50,592 bases of DNA from Nitrosospira sp. Nsp14 (GCF_900113575.1 NZ_FOPV01000021.1:1-50592); one strand, 5' to 3'. Counted from the stretch's first letter, positions 1 through 9,843 are shown. Made by a program: numbers and translations. Notes: a model not told the origin generated them from the sequence alone.

Positions 1-95
1 AGTCAACATAATCGGCAGCCAAAAAGCCACCATATTCGCCCAGGTGGGTCAGTTTTACTCCGGCTCAGTGGGTCAGTATTACAGCGGCGCTAACA
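1..95 (+). mobile_element. IS21-family-like element, terminal end (partial)
   Basis: Two direct repeats of the form GGGTCAGTnTTA lie about 27 bases apart (starting near 45 and 70), followed by an end in CGCTAACA at 95. The same arrangement in opposite orientation closes the window at 50464-50544, beside an IstB C-terminus, and degenerate versions lie near 16577 and 43420. Repeated GGTCAG boxes just inside a TG...CA end are typical of IS21-type elements. The rest of the element would lie left of the window. The frame stays open to a TAA at 98-100. Confidence 0.55.
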
Positions 96-704
96 TGTAA
101 AAAGCACCGAGCACAGGAATAGTAAAAAGGAAGCGTTTCTCATTGGCAAACAAAGGAGAGGATCGGCTACTTACGCCTTGGAATCGGAGGAAATTCTTAG
201 TCGATTATGGAATTATAGTCAGATCGCTCGGGACTGCTGCTGCGCGGATTGCCTTGCAAGCTAATATAGGGCTAAGTCTCTACACGGCTGCTGCGTATCA
301 GCCTGCGTTACGTGACCAGGTACGTTTCTGCAACGCGCTGTCAGCCTTTCGAGTTCGCCTCGAGAGAGCGCGTTTCGTTATATGTTCGGTCACTTCTCCC
401 ACGAACTCCACAGCGCTCCCCAGGTAAGGCATGCTGTGGAACGCTTGCCTAATGCGATTATACGGCAGCGAATTACGGTAACTCGGCCCTGCCACGGTAT
501 CTGATAGAGGACGACATCCGTTCGAACCGAACGGTTGGCCGAAGCGCTAAACTTAGGGCAGCCTAATGTGGTGCTCAAGCGTCGTTCGTCCCTTGACACC
601 ATAAGCTGTGTGAGGTGTTTGACTGCGGTGCCGATAGCTAACCCCTTGACGAAACTACTGTGCAGAAAAGCAACTCGCATCATCCCTGGGGCGATCCGAC
701 AGGC
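96..704. other. Intergenic / decayed sequence, no supported gene
   Basis: Short open frames exist on both strands (for example about 143-427 plus and 390-683 minus), but none has a good ribosome binding site or a recognisable product. I read it as non-coding or badly decayed DNA between the IS end and the DUF2892 gene. Confidence 0.5.
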
Positions 705-1109
705 TTATCTTGCGTCAAGCAACGCCTTTAGCTCATATTTTTCCTGGTCGATTTCGCCTCGCGTGCGTACACCCATCCGGCGCAATATGGGTAAAGGCGG
801 GCACCACCCCTGCAATCCGTGCTGCAACAGGAATGACAGCACAACCCCCGGCAACACCAACCATTTCCTATTGACAGTCGCGCCAAGCAGAAGGCCGGAT
901 AAGGCCAGCGTGGATGCATTGACCTCAAGTGTGCGCTCGATATCCCACTCTCGGTCAAGTTCCTCTATGCGTCTATAAATGATTTCGTCGCTGCTATTGG
1001 CGTAACGCCGGATGTTGCTGATTGTTCGTCGGTCTATTTCGCGGTTTACCTCTGGCGCTGTTGAGTGGCGAACGCGATCTCCGCTCGTTGGGTCTTCGGC
1101 ATGTAACAT
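705..1109 (-). CDS. DUF2892-family inner-membrane protein
   Basis: A 134-residue protein. Its C-terminal part carries the signature of DUF2892 (YgaP-tail-like) proteins: a hydrophobic pair of segments at about 66-100 (ALSGLLLGATVNRKWLVLPG, then VVLSFLLQH), followed by GWCPPLPILRRMGVRTRGEI. The N-terminal 60 residues are charged and probably cytoplasmic. The start is supported by an AAGGAG box about 8 bases upstream on the minus strand. The function of DUF2892 is unknown; in some proteins it follows a rhodanese domain, but none is present here. It stands alone, with no operon partner. Family assignment is fairly secure; the role is not known. Confidence 0.8.
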   Translation of the reverse strand: MLHAEDPTSGDRVRHSTAPEVNREIDRRTISNIRRYANSSDEIIYRRIEELDREWDIERTLEVNASTLALSGLLLGATVNRKWLVLPGVVLSFLLQHGLQGWCPPLPILRRMGVRTRGEIDQEKYELKALLDAR

Positions 1110-1788
1110 GTTTCTGCTCCTTGAAGATTGATACCACGAAAAAGTTATCTGTAATGATTTAGCGTTTGACGGCTATTTGATAACGATCGATGAAAAGAGG
1201 GCCTCAACACAGTCTCGTTAGCATCGTTCCAATCGTCCTTGTATGACGATAAGCCTCTGACACAGCTTGCAACGCTGACTCTACCGATTCATAGAACTGG
1301 TAGAGGTGAAATGGAGAGCAAGGCAATTGATAAACTGGGGCTACCGCATCGTGCCATGTTGTGACCCCCGTCTGAAAGATGACAAAAGCTGACACTAACT
1401 ATGTACTATTTTGCCTTTATCTATGTTGTCGTCTGTGCGGAAAAACACGGTCATAGTGATAGAGATGGATTTCAAGTTCAAAAAACAAACTTTGGCGACT
1501 CTAAATAACCTTGAAACCTAAGGATTAGGGCCAAAGGATTAGGCATACAAGATGGCAGGGCTCTAGCCATGCAGGAAATCGTCCTGCACCACTCCGTTCT
1601 AACACGTACCGGTAGCGAACCATGCCCTCCCACGCTGTTTGGTCTATATTGAAAGAGAATCTAGATAGAACTGGATTCTTAGCCTCCGCTTTGGATGCTC
1701 GCGCTAGAGTCTGTTTGCGCTCCCTGTAGTAATGTGCGCGAACAAGGTTCAGGAGGGTTCCTTCAATTATCCCCAAAGGAGTTCAGGC
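1110..1788. other. Intergenic region, no supported gene
   Basis: About 680 bases. Open frames at 1204-1395 and 1525-1776 (minus) have no family resemblance or ribosome binding site. A short direct repeat (AGGATTAGG twice, about 1521-1543) is visible. The last 20 bases carry the AAAGGAG box of the next gene. Confidence 0.5.
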
Positions 1789-2124
1789 ATGGCACTGACA
1801 CAACTAGCGAAACCGCATTGGAAAGACTATTTCGACCGTGTCTCGAAGGTCCTTGGTCCGAAGCTGGTGGAATTGGAGGTTGCCAGCCTGGGACTGGGAG
1901 ACCAGGTTGAGCTCGATTGGGTGCCGTTGATCGGGTTGACCTATGATCCCAAGAGCGACGTTCTGTCGGTGATGGTCGAGGGGATTGAGCACAACATCCA
2001 GCATCCGCAGCAAATACACGTGGAACAGAATGTCGAGACCCTTCACAGCATCGAGGTAGACGATGCGTCCGGAGCACATCATATCCTGCTCTTGAAGGAC
2101 CCGCTCAGATTGCCCACAGCGTGA
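1789..2124 (+). CDS. DUF5335-family protein
   Basis: A 111-residue soluble protein starting at the ATG at 1789, chosen because AAAGGAG lies about 7 bases upstream. The frame is open 19 codons further up but without a start context. The composition (HWKDYFDRVSK, VELEVASLGLGDQVELDWVP, then a hydrophobic strand pattern and HILLLKDPL near the C-terminus) matches the DUF5335 family of small alpha/beta proteins of unknown function, often found near stress or environmental-response genes. No catalytic motif is visible. It is monocistronic; the next gene downstream is on the other strand. Confidence 0.75.
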   Translation: MALTQLAKPHWKDYFDRVSKVLGPKLVELEVASLGLGDQVELDWVPLIGLTYDPKSDVLSVMVEGIEHNIQHPQQIHVEQNVETLHSIEVDDASGAHHILLLKDPLRLPTA

Positions 2125-2262
2125 GGGCGGATCGGCTTGCGCTCCAGGAGGCATGAATTCCCCCAAACCCCACGCCACTCCAACAACTTACGATTCAGGC
2201 AAAGATTGGCAAGCGATTCCCGATTCTTTACTGCTTCGACGTAGCGCCAAAGGCACACGAAC

Positions 2263-2478
2263 TTAAGTGAGTTTTACGGCAAAATCTACAATACCGATTT
2301 TGAACAGGAACCTCGCGGCGGTATCAAGGGTTTTAAATTGACGAGTTTTGCGCCTGGCTGTCTCCAGTGGCTTGCCATCGGCCACAATCATGTAACCTTC
2401 GGCCATTACCGCATAGCGTATTTGAATATGCTTGAGCGCGTGTGCATCCAGTAGAAGTTTGAGGTCTCGTTCATTCAT
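2263..2478 (-). CDS. Small hypothetical protein
   Basis: A 71-residue basic protein beginning MNERDLKLLLDAHALK and ending in a hydrophobic strand. No signal peptide and no family I recognise with confidence. It lies about 107 bases downstream of the XRE-type regulator at 2586-2822 on the same strand, so the two may be co-transcribed. Small accessory genes of this look occur on plasmids and integrated elements next to Cro/CI-like regulators, but the function is unknown. The intergenic stretch between the two carries no clear terminator. Confidence 0.5.
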   Translation of the reverse strand: MNERDLKLLLDAHALKHIQIRYAVMAEGYMIVADGKPLETARRKTRQFKTLDTAARFLFKIGIVDFAVKLT

Positions 2479-2585
2479 TTTTTTCTCGTTTTAATTTATC
2501 GCCCAGTCAGCGTTCCTTTTGACGCTTACTCTTTACCCGATCCTCAGGTATTGGTGGTACCGCACCAACGAGCCGATCCCGGCCG

Positions 2586-2822
2586 TCATGAAACGTCCAC
2601 TTCGGCATCGAATAACTTGCCTTGCTCAACGATAACGAGCAGATCACCAGGTTTGACTTGTAGAAAGTCGCACAGCCTGGACAGCACTTCGCGGTCGAAA
2701 CTATTCACCCTATCGTAGTAATAGCGATCAACGGTGGCGCGTGCTATTCCCGTAGACCGACATACGTCCGATACCTTGAGACGTTTCGCGCCCAGTATGG
2801 TGGAAAGTCGGCAGCTGATCAT
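2586..2822 (-). CDS. Small XRE/Cro-type helix-turn-helix regulator
   Basis: A 78-residue single-domain DNA-binding protein. The helix-turn-helix lies at about residues 16-40 (LKVSDVCRSTGIARATVDRY), followed by the third and fourth helices (REVLSRLCDFLQVKPGDLL), the usual ending of the HTH_26 / Cro-CI fold. There is no effector domain. Such proteins usually repress their own promoter. Directly upstream are two CGATTAA boxes in direct repeat 21 bases apart, which could be the operator. Together with the unknown protein at 2263-2478 it may form a small regulatory module; a toxin-antitoxin role cannot be shown. Confidence 0.8.
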   Translation of the reverse strand: MISCRLSTILGAKRLKVSDVCRSTGIARATVDRYYYDRVNSFDREVLSRLCDFLQVKPGDLLVIVEQGKLFDAEVDVS

Positions 2823-2849
2823 CTCTTCCCTGAAATATTTGATCGACAG

Positions 2850-2877
2850 CGATTAATATAAGACATGTATCGATTAA
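2850..2877. promoter_or_regulatory. Candidate operator: direct CGATTAA repeats upstream of the XRE gene
   Basis: CGATTAA occurs at 2850-2856 and again at 2871-2877, exactly 21 bases (two helical turns) apart. The repeats lie 28-55 bases upstream of the start of the XRE regulator at 2822. Spacing and position suit a binding site for a dimeric HTH protein. This is inference from sequence only. Confidence 0.35.
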
Positions 2878-3351
2878 AGTCGAGCGTCGCTGTTTGCGAA
2901 GGCGAGCGAGAAGCCACTCTGCGCCTTCGCCCGCCGCACTGAGCTGCGCGAGTTTTGCCTACAGCAATCGCAGCAACGATGGGGGCGGGACAATCGCAAC
3001 CGTGTTTACGGTCACGAGCACTGGCGTCCCACGAATGTGCTGGCGTACCACAACTCTATCTCGCCGAAGCCGGGGGACAAGTCACTTACGGCTGCTCAAC
3101 TTCGAAGGTGCCGTCCTTAAATCCGGCGAATCACAGGACGTGAAGCGGAGCGCGGATCCGTGGGCGCTAGCGCGCTTCGATACGGACACCAGCGCGTGGC
3201 GCGTGGCCGAATGCACTTACTGCGGGCATTTACTGGGCCGCACCCGGTAAATCAGCTGATGCCTTTGAGTTATATGCAAACATTAGGTGGGCGGGACGTG
3301 TCTTTGGGAAGTAATGGCATCGCGTCAATATTTTGCACAGCCTGGCTTCGG
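2878..3351. other. Intergenic / probably decayed sequence
   Basis: GC-rich, with open frames at 2894-3250 and 3160-3501 (plus). Their sequences are Arg/Ser/Thr-rich shadows without ribosome binding site or family features. A relic gene is possible, but I cannot assign one. Confidence 0.4.
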
Positions 3352-4038
3352 TCACCGGCGCAGTATCGCCAGCCAGCGCGCCATGTTGAGCAGTGTCATC
3401 AGGGAGGCGGCAACATAGGTCCATGCCGCCGCGCTGAGCAGGCGCCGGGCATGCGGCAGGTCGCCATCGATCAGATAACGCCCCCGCTCCAGAAACGGTA
3501 ACGCGCGGGCAAAACTGGCATTCAACTCCATCGGCAAGGTCAGCGCGTGCACTAGCGCGGTGCTTCCAAGCGTGAGAATACCAGCGGCAACAACCAGCAA
3601 CCCCGCCGCAGGAGAGCGCGACGCAGCCATGATCACCGGAGCCAGCATCAGGATGCCTGCGCCCAGTTTCTCGGCAGGCGCGATCCATTGTACCAGCCGG
3701 GTGCGCATGGCAAGCGGGGGGTAATCGTCCTGATCCTGGATGGCGTGCCCGACTTCATGCGCCGCTACGGTTATGGCTGTTAATGAGCGGCCGTTGAATT
3801 TATCGGCGGTAAGACGAACGATCTTCTGCAGGGGGTCATAATGGTCGCCCAATTCGGTTGCTTCGACGCGGATATGCGGTAGGTTGGCCTGATTCAGCAG
3901 CTCGCGCGCGAGTTGCGCGCCGGTGAATGGATAACGATCCGCCGGCTCGCTGTATTTTTCCATAGTGTGTTTGACCCAAACGGAAGGCCCGACAACCAGG
4001 AGCACAATAAAACAGGTCAATATTAGATAAAGCATCAC
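3352..4038 (-). CDS. Membrane-bound zinc metallopeptidase (YugP-like, Zn_peptidase_2)
   Basis: A 228-residue protein of the neutral zinc metallopeptidase family typified by Bacillus YugP (Pfam Zn_peptidase_2). An N-terminal membrane anchor (about residues 4-22, YLILTCFIVLLVVGPSVWV) precedes a cytosol-facing catalytic domain with HEVGHAIQ at about 93-100, the zinc-binding HExxH plus the catalytic Glu. Two or three further hydrophobic segments follow at about 130-170 and 205-225. The length matches the family. Substrate unknown; related proteins are thought to act on membrane proteins. A small open frame ends 8 bases upstream, and a Q-rich exported protein lies further upstream on the same strand, so an operon of three is possible. 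Confidence 0.85.
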   Translation of the reverse strand: MMLYLILTCFIVLLVVGPSVWVKHTMEKYSEPADRYPFTGAQLARELLNQANLPHIRVEATELGDHYDPLQKIVRLTADKFNGRSLTAITVAAHEVGHAIQDQDDYPPLAMRTRLVQWIAPAEKLGAGILMLAPVIMAASRSPAAGLLVVAAGILTLGSTALVHALTLPMELNASFARALPFLERGRYLIDGDLPHARRLLSAAAWTYVAASLMTLLNMARWLAILRR

Positions 4039-4045
4039 AGGAGTA

Positions 4046-4264
4046 TCAGTAAAACGGCTTGATCCCGACAGTTACGAGGATTCGGCCATTCGGGTTAATC
4101 ATGCGAGCATCAAAGCGTTTGATCGCCAATGCTCCGAATAATTTCTTGCGTAGCCATGCGATATGTCTCCTGAACCAGGGGGGGTTGGCCCGCCGATCAT
4201 ACAGGAGGCAGAATCGCGCGGCAGTCCCGGGTTTCCCATTGTAGCCATATAGGATGGTCGCCAT
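4046..4264 (-). CDS. Possible small basic protein between the Q-rich protein and the zinc peptidase
   Basis: A 72-residue open frame whose ATG follows immediately after the TGA of the upstream Q-rich gene and which ends 8 bases before the peptidase start. This tight packing is the main argument that it is real. The sequence is basic and aromatic with no recognised domain or signal peptide. Codon quality is not distinctive. It could equally be spacer DNA. Confidence 0.3.
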   Translation of the reverse strand: MATILYGYNGKPGTAARFCLLYDRRANPPWFRRHIAWLRKKLFGALAIKRFDARMINPNGRILVTVGIKPFY

Positions 4265-4537
4265 TCAACGCGACCAAAGCCACAGGCGGAATTGCTCCGC
4301 CTCGAGCTGTCTTTGCCGCCGTTCATTCTCCTGTTGTTGTAGTCTCTGCTGGTGCTCCAGTTGCTGCATTCTATTACTGTACTCAATTTCTCGCTGCCGG
4401 GCTGCTTGTTCGATTCTTTGCGATTCCTCGGTCTGGCCGCGTTGCTGCCACTCTTCGCCAATGCTCTGGTTGCGATCATATCCGCTGGCGTAACTGCTGA
4501 GTAAGGCCAGGGTTATCGCTGTCAGCATGGTTTTCAT
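4265..4537 (-). CDS. Small exported glutamine/glutamate-rich coiled-coil protein
   Basis: A 90-residue protein with a Sec signal peptide (MKTMLTAITLALLSSYASG, probable cleavage after about residue 18). Then follows a strongly helical, Q/E/R-rich segment (about 28-85) with heptad-like repeats such as RMQQLEHQQRLQQQENERR. This predicts a periplasmic coiled coil. No family name recognised. It is the first gene of a possible three-gene unit ending in the membrane zinc peptidase. Low-complexity composition makes homology searches unreliable. Confidence 0.55.
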   Translation of the reverse strand: MKTMLTAITLALLSSYASGYDRNQSIGEEWQQRGQTEESQRIEQAARQREIEYSNRMQQLEHQQRLQQQENERRQRQLEAEQFRLWLWSR

Positions 4538-5217
4538 AATTTAGCCACTTGGAAGGCCAGGTCGGGTATTCCGTGTCATTAGATGCCGACACAGCGTGGT
4601 CGTTCAGATACGACCAGCACGCTCTAGGCTCGTCCGATTGGACGACGTCCCGTGCAAGTTCGCGTGTACCCACTGGATAATTTGCCATCTTCTAAAACGA
4701 CATGCAAACATAGTGGTACCCCTGTCAAATCTTACAGGTATCCCATGTAGCGCTTCATCCCGTCACGATTCTGCCGTAAATCAATAGGTAGAAATGGCTA
4801 TAGTAGTGGCGCCTGCGCGGAACTCGTCTCGCTGCGAAGGCCCAACTGTGCAATGTGCGAAGGGCATTCGGGCTGTCCCTGGGGTCCAGAATTCGCCGCC
4901 CATGGCTCGTTTGCATACGCAGCGACGCTTGCGGAAACTGCAATACCCGCTGCGCCTGCGGCATAACCCGGAGACGTCATCGGTAAGGCCAATTGGTCAA
5001 ATCCGCATGACTGCGAATGTTGCGTTCAGTATCGGCGTTGCGCGCAGGGCGGCAGAGGCATATACGCCATCGCCGAAACAATAAGGTTTCGTTAACCGGC
5101 AGCGTGGCAACCGGATTCGGACTGGAATTGTTCAGTCTCGGGCGTCGCGGAATCATCACGCATAGTCAAGTCTCGCGGATTGGCGTGCGCTGAATTCGGC
5201 TGAACAATTTCTTATGA
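4538..5217. other. Intergenic region, no supported gene
   Basis: About 680 bases between divergently oriented genes. Overlapping frames on the minus strand (4755-4992, 4977-5159) include an alanine-rich stretch that could be a decayed exported protein, but stops interrupt it and no motif supports it. It must hold the promoter of the GGDEF-EAL gene; no clear sigma-70 boxes were found. Confidence 0.4.
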
Positions 5218-8076
5218 GTGAAGGTAATGATAAGAAAACTTGGCAAGCTTATCCTTGATGAAATGCCTGATGGGATTGTCATCACTACAATCGATGGCAT
5301 TGTTATTTACTGGAACAAAGGCGCTGAATCGATATTCGGCTATACCGAGGCCGAGGCGTTGCAGCGGCAAGTCGATGAGCTCATCGGGACGTCCGACCAA
5401 CGGACGTGGACAGTTAAAAATAGCCTCAAGGATTTTTCACATAAGGGGGTTCATGTCCAGGAAGCATTATGCCGGAGAAAAGACGGGGGCCTCATTTATG
5501 CGGATATATCCAGCAAGGTGCTGTCGATCGAACAGCAACAAGATGAACTTGTACTGTTTAGCAGCAAGGACATAACCCTTTTAAAAGCGCTGCGCGACGC
5601 CAAGCTGATCAGTACGAAATTCGGCGATTTGCTCGATTCCACGCCCGACGGGATAGTCATAGTGAACTCGACCGGCCGCATGGTGCTGGTCAATACTCAA
5701 GCCCAGCAGCTGTTTGGCTATGATGCAAGCGAACTTCTCGGCCAGCCAGTGGAAGCGCTGCTGCCGCATCGGTATCGAAGCATGCACGTTGGGCACCGTG
5801 CAGGTTACGTTGCCCACTCTCACATCCGCATAATGGGCGCGGGATTGGAGTTATTTGGTCTACGCAAGGACGGCGTCGAGTTCCCAGTGGAGATCAGCCT
5901 GAGCCCGGTCCGGACCGACGAGGGCGTTTTCAGCATGAGCGCTATCCGCGATACCAGCGAACGAAAAAAAGCGGAACAGAAATTCCGTGATTTGCTGGAG
6001 TCGGCGCCCGATGCGGTTGTAATTGTCAATGAAAAGGGCGAGATTGTATTGGTCAACTCACAAACGGAAAAGCTTTTTAGCTATCCGCGCGAGGAGCTTC
6101 TTGGGAAAAAAATAGAAGTGCTCATTCCCTCCCGCTTCAAAGCGCGGCATCCGAGTTTTCGGGAAAAATTTACTGCCGCACCGCGTACGCGGCCAATGGG
6201 CGCGGGGCTGGAACTATATGGCTTGCGCCGGAACGGGACAGAATTTCCAGTTGAAATCAGCCTCAGCCCTCTGGAAACCGAAGAGGGCAAATTTGTTTAT
6301 AGCGCCATCCGTGATGTTTCCGAGCGAAAGCGGGCCGCCGAACTACACACTCAGCTCCGGCGCGACCTCACGGAACGCGAGATCGCGGAAAAGGCTTTAT
6401 TTGAAGAGAAAGAGCGCTTGCGCGTCACGCTAAGCTGTATTGGCGATGCGGTCATCACAACTGATGTCGCCGGGAACGTGACGTATCTTAACCCAGTCGC
6501 GGAAGCCATGACGGGCTGGACTTCACAAGAGGCGTATGGGCTCCCGCTCCCGGAGGTGTTTCAGATTGTTAATGCGCAGACAAATGAACCCGTTCCCAAC
6601 CCAATCGAGAAGGTCCTTCGCGATAAGGAAAATGTTAGCCTCACCCCGAATACGGTTCTGATCCAGCGAGGCGGTAAAATTTTTCCGATAGAAGACTCGG
6701 CTGCGCCCATCAGGGACCAGCACGGCGAAATCATGGGCGCAGTGCTCGTGTTCCACGATGTTACCCACGCGCAGAAAATGGCGATGGCGATGACCTATCA
6801 GGCCACGCATGATGCGTTAACCGGTTTGATCAACCGGCATGAATTCGAACGCCGCCTCGAGCTCGCATTGCAGACAGGCAAGCAGGACTCGAAGGAGCAC
6901 ACACTGCTTTATCTCGATCTTGACCAATTCAAAGTGGTTAACGATACCTGTGGCCATTCTGCCGGGGACGAGCTGCTGAAACAACTTACGGGCGTGCTGC
7001 AAGCCAAGCTTCGCGGTAGCGACACGCTTGCCCGTCTGGGCGGCGATGAATTTGGTGTGCTATTGGAGGGGTGCCCGACCGGGCCAGCGGTCCGGATAGC
7101 TGAACTGTTACGGCGGACAGTGCATGAATTCCGCTTTACGTGGGACGGGAAGATATTTCCGCTGGGTGCAAGCATCGGGCTGGTGACGTTCAGCGACGGC
7201 GAGGAGACGCTTTCCGACATTCTGCGCATGGCGGACGCTGTTTGTTTTCTTGCCAAGGACAAGGGGCGCAACCGGGTGCAAGTATATACCGCGGAAGATA
7301 AAGGCCTCGCCAAGCGCCGGGGGGAAATGGGATGGGTAGGGCGTATTCAGCAAGCGCTGGAAGAACACCGGTTTGTGCTGTACACGCAAAAAATTCTGCG
7401 GCTCTCGGAAAACGGCGGTGGCGATCACTATGAGGTGCTCCTGCGCATGAAAGGCGAGGATGGCATGCTGGTGCCGCCGATGGCTTTCATCCCTGCTGCG
7501 GAGCGCTACGGCCTGATGCCCCAGCTCGACCGCTGGGTAATTGCTACCGCCTTTGCGCAATATGCGGAAAGGCACCCGCCCGGAAGTCCGCTTGGCACAT
7601 GCTCTATTAACCTGTCGGGCACATCGATATGTGACGAGAGTTTATATGAATTCCTGGTGGAGCAATTCAATCTGCATAAGGTTCCGCCCGCCGGTATTTG
7701 CTTCGAAATTACGGAGACCTCGGCGATCGCGAATCTGATCCAGGCAAATCTCTTGATCGGCAAGCTGAAGGACCTGGGTTGCCGCCTTTCCCTCGACGAC
7801 TTCGGCAGCGGCATGTCGTCGTTTACCTACCTCAAGCATTTGCCGGTGGATTATCTGAAAATAGACGGCGGTTTCGTGAAGGACATGATCAATGACCCGA
7901 TCGATCGCGCGATGGTCGAAGCTATCAATCATATCGGGCATGTGATGAAAATCGAAACCATTGCGGAGTTTGTAGAGAACGACGCCATTCTTGAGGCGTT
8001 GCGGGGGATAGGCGTCGATTACGCGCAAGGGTATGGGATCGAGCGACCGCGTCCGGAAGGACTCGGTGAGGTCTAA
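5218..8076 (+). CDS. PAS-PAS-PAS-PAS-GGDEF-EAL cyclic-di-GMP turnover protein
   Basis: A 952-residue cytoplasmic sensor. Four PAS domains at about 12-115, 133-245, 255-370 and 400-515 are recognised by repeated 'xPDGIVI...NxxAxxLFGY' patterns. PAS2 and PAS3 are closely alike, suggesting internal duplication. The GGDEF domain (about 525-690) has an intact LGGDEF at 607-612 and an RGSD inhibitory site five residues before it. The EAL domain (about 705-945) has EVL at 739-741 instead of EAL, a common active variant, and keeps INLSG, EITE, DDFGSG (860-865), LKIDG and AQGYG. Both synthesis and breakdown of c-di-GMP are therefore plausible. No membrane segment. The start is uncertain: GTG 5218 or ATG 5227; neither has a good ribosome binding site. 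Confidence 0.9.
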   Translation: MKVMIRKLGKLILDEMPDGIVITTIDGIVIYWNKGAESIFGYTEAEALQRQVDELIGTSDQRTWTVKNSLKDFSHKGVHVQEALCRRKDGGLIYADISSKVLSIEQQQDELVLFSSKDITLLKALRDAKLISTKFGDLLDSTPDGIVIVNSTGRMVLVNTQAQQLFGYDASELLGQPVEALLPHRYRSMHVGHRAGYVAHSHIRIMGAGLELFGLRKDGVEFPVEISLSPVRTDEGVFSMSAIRDTSERKKAEQKFRDLLESAPDAVVIVNEKGEIVLVNSQTEKLFSYPREELLGKKIEVLIPSRFKARHPSFREKFTAAPRTRPMGAGLELYGLRRNGTEFPVEISLSPLETEEGKFVYSAIRDVSERKRAAELHTQLRRDLTEREIAEKALFEEKERLRVTLSCIGDAVITTDVAGNVTYLNPVAEAMTGWTSQEAYGLPLPEVFQIVNAQTNEPVPNPIEKVLRDKENVSLTPNTVLIQRGGKIFPIEDSAAPIRDQHGEIMGAVLVFHDVTHAQKMAMAMTYQATHDALTGLINRHEFERRLELALQTGKQDSKEHTLLYLDLDQFKVVNDTCGHSAGDELLKQLTGVLQAKLRGSDTLARLGGDEFGVLLEGCPTGPAVRIAELLRRTVHEFRFTWDGKIFPLGASIGLVTFSDGEETLSDILRMADAVCFLAKDKGRNRVQVYTAEDKGLAKRRGEMGWVGRIQQALEEHRFVLYTQKILRLSENGGGDHYEVLLRMKGEDGMLVPPMAFIPAAERYGLMPQLDRWVIATAFAQYAERHPPGSPLGTCSINLSGTSICDESLYEFLVEQFNLHKVPPAGICFEITETSAIANLIQANLLIGKLKDLGCRLSLDDFGSGMSSFTYLKHLPVDYLKIDGGFVKDMINDPIDRAMVEAINHIGHVMKIETIAEFVENDAILEALRGIGVDYAQGYGIERPRPEGLGEV

Positions 8077-8234
8077 CCAGGAATGGGGGCTATGGGCGCG
8101 ACTTGATCCGGCTTGGTACGTGTCAGTAGTATGGTACCGAATGCCGCGGATACGGCAATTAACAGGAGCAGGAAGGCTTTGTGCTGAAGCTCGGGGGAAT
8201 TGATGGAATCGCGAATAAAAATGAGGATATTTCC
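8073..8234 (-). pseudogene. Remnant of an AI-2E/PerM-family transporter N-terminus
   Basis: On the minus strand an open stretch of about 53 codons ends in TAG at 8073-8075. It contains NSPELQHKAFLLLLIAVSAA followed by FGTILL, which resembles the N-terminus and first membrane helix of AI-2E family (PerM-like) permeases. The following residues are unrelated and there is no usable ATG/GTG/TTG start in frame. It lies in the gap between the convergent GGDEF-EAL and phospholipase D genes, so I read it as a deletion scar. A tiny membrane peptide with an atypical start is the alternative. Confidence 0.4.
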
Positions 8235-8286
8235 GGGTGCTTCGGTTGCTCGTTTCGATGCAGAGCTTTTGGGGTCGACCGGTTGA

Positions 8287-9843
8287 TCAAATCCAACGGG
8301 ACAGCAAGCGCGCTCCGAATTCTTTCAAGCGCATGACAATGGGGCGCTGCCGCCAGCGATCAAGCGTAATAAGCCGGGAAGACGCGATGTCTCGATCAAA
8401 CATGGCTTTCATCTGATCGCCGAACTCTTGACCGAGAACGATGGCGTTGACTTCCTGATTATGCGCAAAGCTGAGCCAATCGAGATTGCTCGAGCCTATC
8501 GTGGACCAGACACCGTCGATAAGCGCAGTCTTCGCATGCAACATCGCATCCTCACGTTCATAAATCTTTACTCCGGCGCTTAATAATTCGTCGTAGTACG
8601 AGTGGGACGCGTAAAAAACAAGATTGGAGTCGGTCTCGTTTGGGAGCAGTAGGCGCACGTCGACATTGCGCCGCGCTGCGTTTCGCAGGGCGGCCAATAA
8701 GCGCGCATCAGGCACGAAGTATGCGCTTGTCACATACGCATATGTTTTCGCGCTATCGATCGCGGATAGGAGCGTCACGTAAATCGCGTTATGTTCTTGA
8801 TCCGGGGAACCGCCGATGGCCCTGACTATCTCATTGCCCTTCTTGTCGATCGGAGGATGGTAGGAAGCCCAATCCAGAGGTTTTCCGTTCTGCTTCAGCC
8901 AAGTGGCTGCGAACAGTTTCTGGAACTCCCGCACGACAGGACCCTCGATACGTACGTGCGTGTCACGCCAGGGCTTGGCGCCTTTCTCGGGCGGTTTCGA
9001 TCGGAATGAGCCGCTGGAATACACACTGCTGATGTTTACCCCGCCAACGAACGCGACCTGGCCGTCCACGATGAGCAGCTTGCGATGGTCGCGGCCGACC
9101 TCCCATTTTTTGCGCAACAGGAGCGGATTGAGCGGATTGAACTCCAGCACGTGCCCACCGGCGTCGATGAGGGGTTTGAAGAATTCTTCCGGCGTACTTG
9201 CGGAACCCACGCTGTCATAAACGAGATTCACTTGCACGCCTTTTTTTTGCTTCTCCACCAGGGCGTCGGCGAAGCGCCGTCCGACTTCGTCATTCTCGAT
9301 GCTGTAGCTTTCCATGTTGATGTTGTTTTTTGCGTCTCGTATTGCTGCATACATGGATTTGTAGGTAGCGGGGCCATCAAGCAACAGCGTCACCTTGTTG
9401 CCCGACATGAGGGGGCTTTCCGAGATTCCCTCTACCTCCGCGAGGTGTTTGTTAAAGATATCTGTTTCCGCGCTGCCGTTTTTGCGCGCCAGCGCACTCT
9501 CGCTTTGCTGAACGGAAAGCGGCCCGTGGGTTCCTTCTACGCGCACGGCCGGACGCGTGTCTTGAGTTCTATGGGGTACAGTTAGCGAACCACAACCGGC
9601 CAGCAGGACCGCACAAACAACTGCTACAAATTGTCCCCATGTAACGGATCTTCCCTCCAGGCATGAAGCCACTTGATGAGAGAGAGGCCGCGGAGCTGGA
9701 AAAACGGATGCGGTGATACCATGTAGCCGACTTTTCCTTGCTCCAACTCGAGCGGACGTATGTGCGCGCGCCCAACCATAATGAAAAAGCCAGGCGGGGA
9801 AAGGGTGTCCGCTGTTTTTTTCAGCTTTTTTTTCTTGATTCAT
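8287..9843 (-). CDS. Phospholipase D-family lipoprotein (cardiolipin synthase ClsC-like)
   Basis: Up to 518 residues with two HKD catalytic motifs: HRKLLIVD (H253, K255, D260) followed by GQVAFVGGVN, and HAKTALID (H436, K438, D443) followed by IGSSNLD. This is the layout of bacterial cardiolipin synthases and related phosphatidyltransferases. A lipobox LLAGC ends at Cys84, preceded by a hydrophobic stretch, so the mature protein is probably a lipoprotein. The first ~57 codons do not fit a signal peptide; a GTG at codon 58 (about 9672) would give a normal 27-residue lipoprotein signal and may be the true start, though its ribosome binding site is poor. The C-terminus ends near the usual family position. 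Confidence 0.85.
   Translation of the reverse strand: MNQEKKAEKNSGHPFPAWLFHYGWARAHTSARVGARKSRLHGITASVFPAPRPLSHQVASCLEGRSVTWGQFVAVVCAVLLAGCGSLTVPHRTQDTRPAVRVEGTHGPLSVQQSESALARKNGSAETDIFNKHLAEVEGISESPLMSGNKVTLLLDGPATYKSMYAAIRDAKNNINMESYSIENDEVGRRFADALVEKQKKGVQVNLVYDSVGSASTPEEFFKPLIDAGGHVLEFNPLNPLLLRKKWEVGRDHRKLLIVDGQVAFVGGVNISSVYSSGSFRSKPPEKGAKPWRDTHVRIEGPVVREFQKLFAATWLKQNGKPLDWASYHPPIDKKGNEIVRAIGGSPDQEHNAIYVTLLSAIDSAKTYAYVTSAYFVPDARLLAALRNAARRNVDVRLLLPNETDSNLVFYASHSYYDELLSAGVKIYEREDAMLHAKTALIDGVWSTIGSSNLDWLSFAHNQEVNAIVLGQEFGDQMKAMFDRDIASSRLITLDRWRQRPIVMRLKEFGARLLSRWI

Noticed and set aside
143-683. Overlapping frames on both strands near the left edge
   Set aside because: No ribosome binding site, no recognisable sequence, Arg/Cys/Ser-rich shadow composition.
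2894-3501. Two plus-strand frames before the zinc peptidase
   Set aside because: Composition of antisense or decayed DNA; one overlaps the peptidase gene; no start signal.
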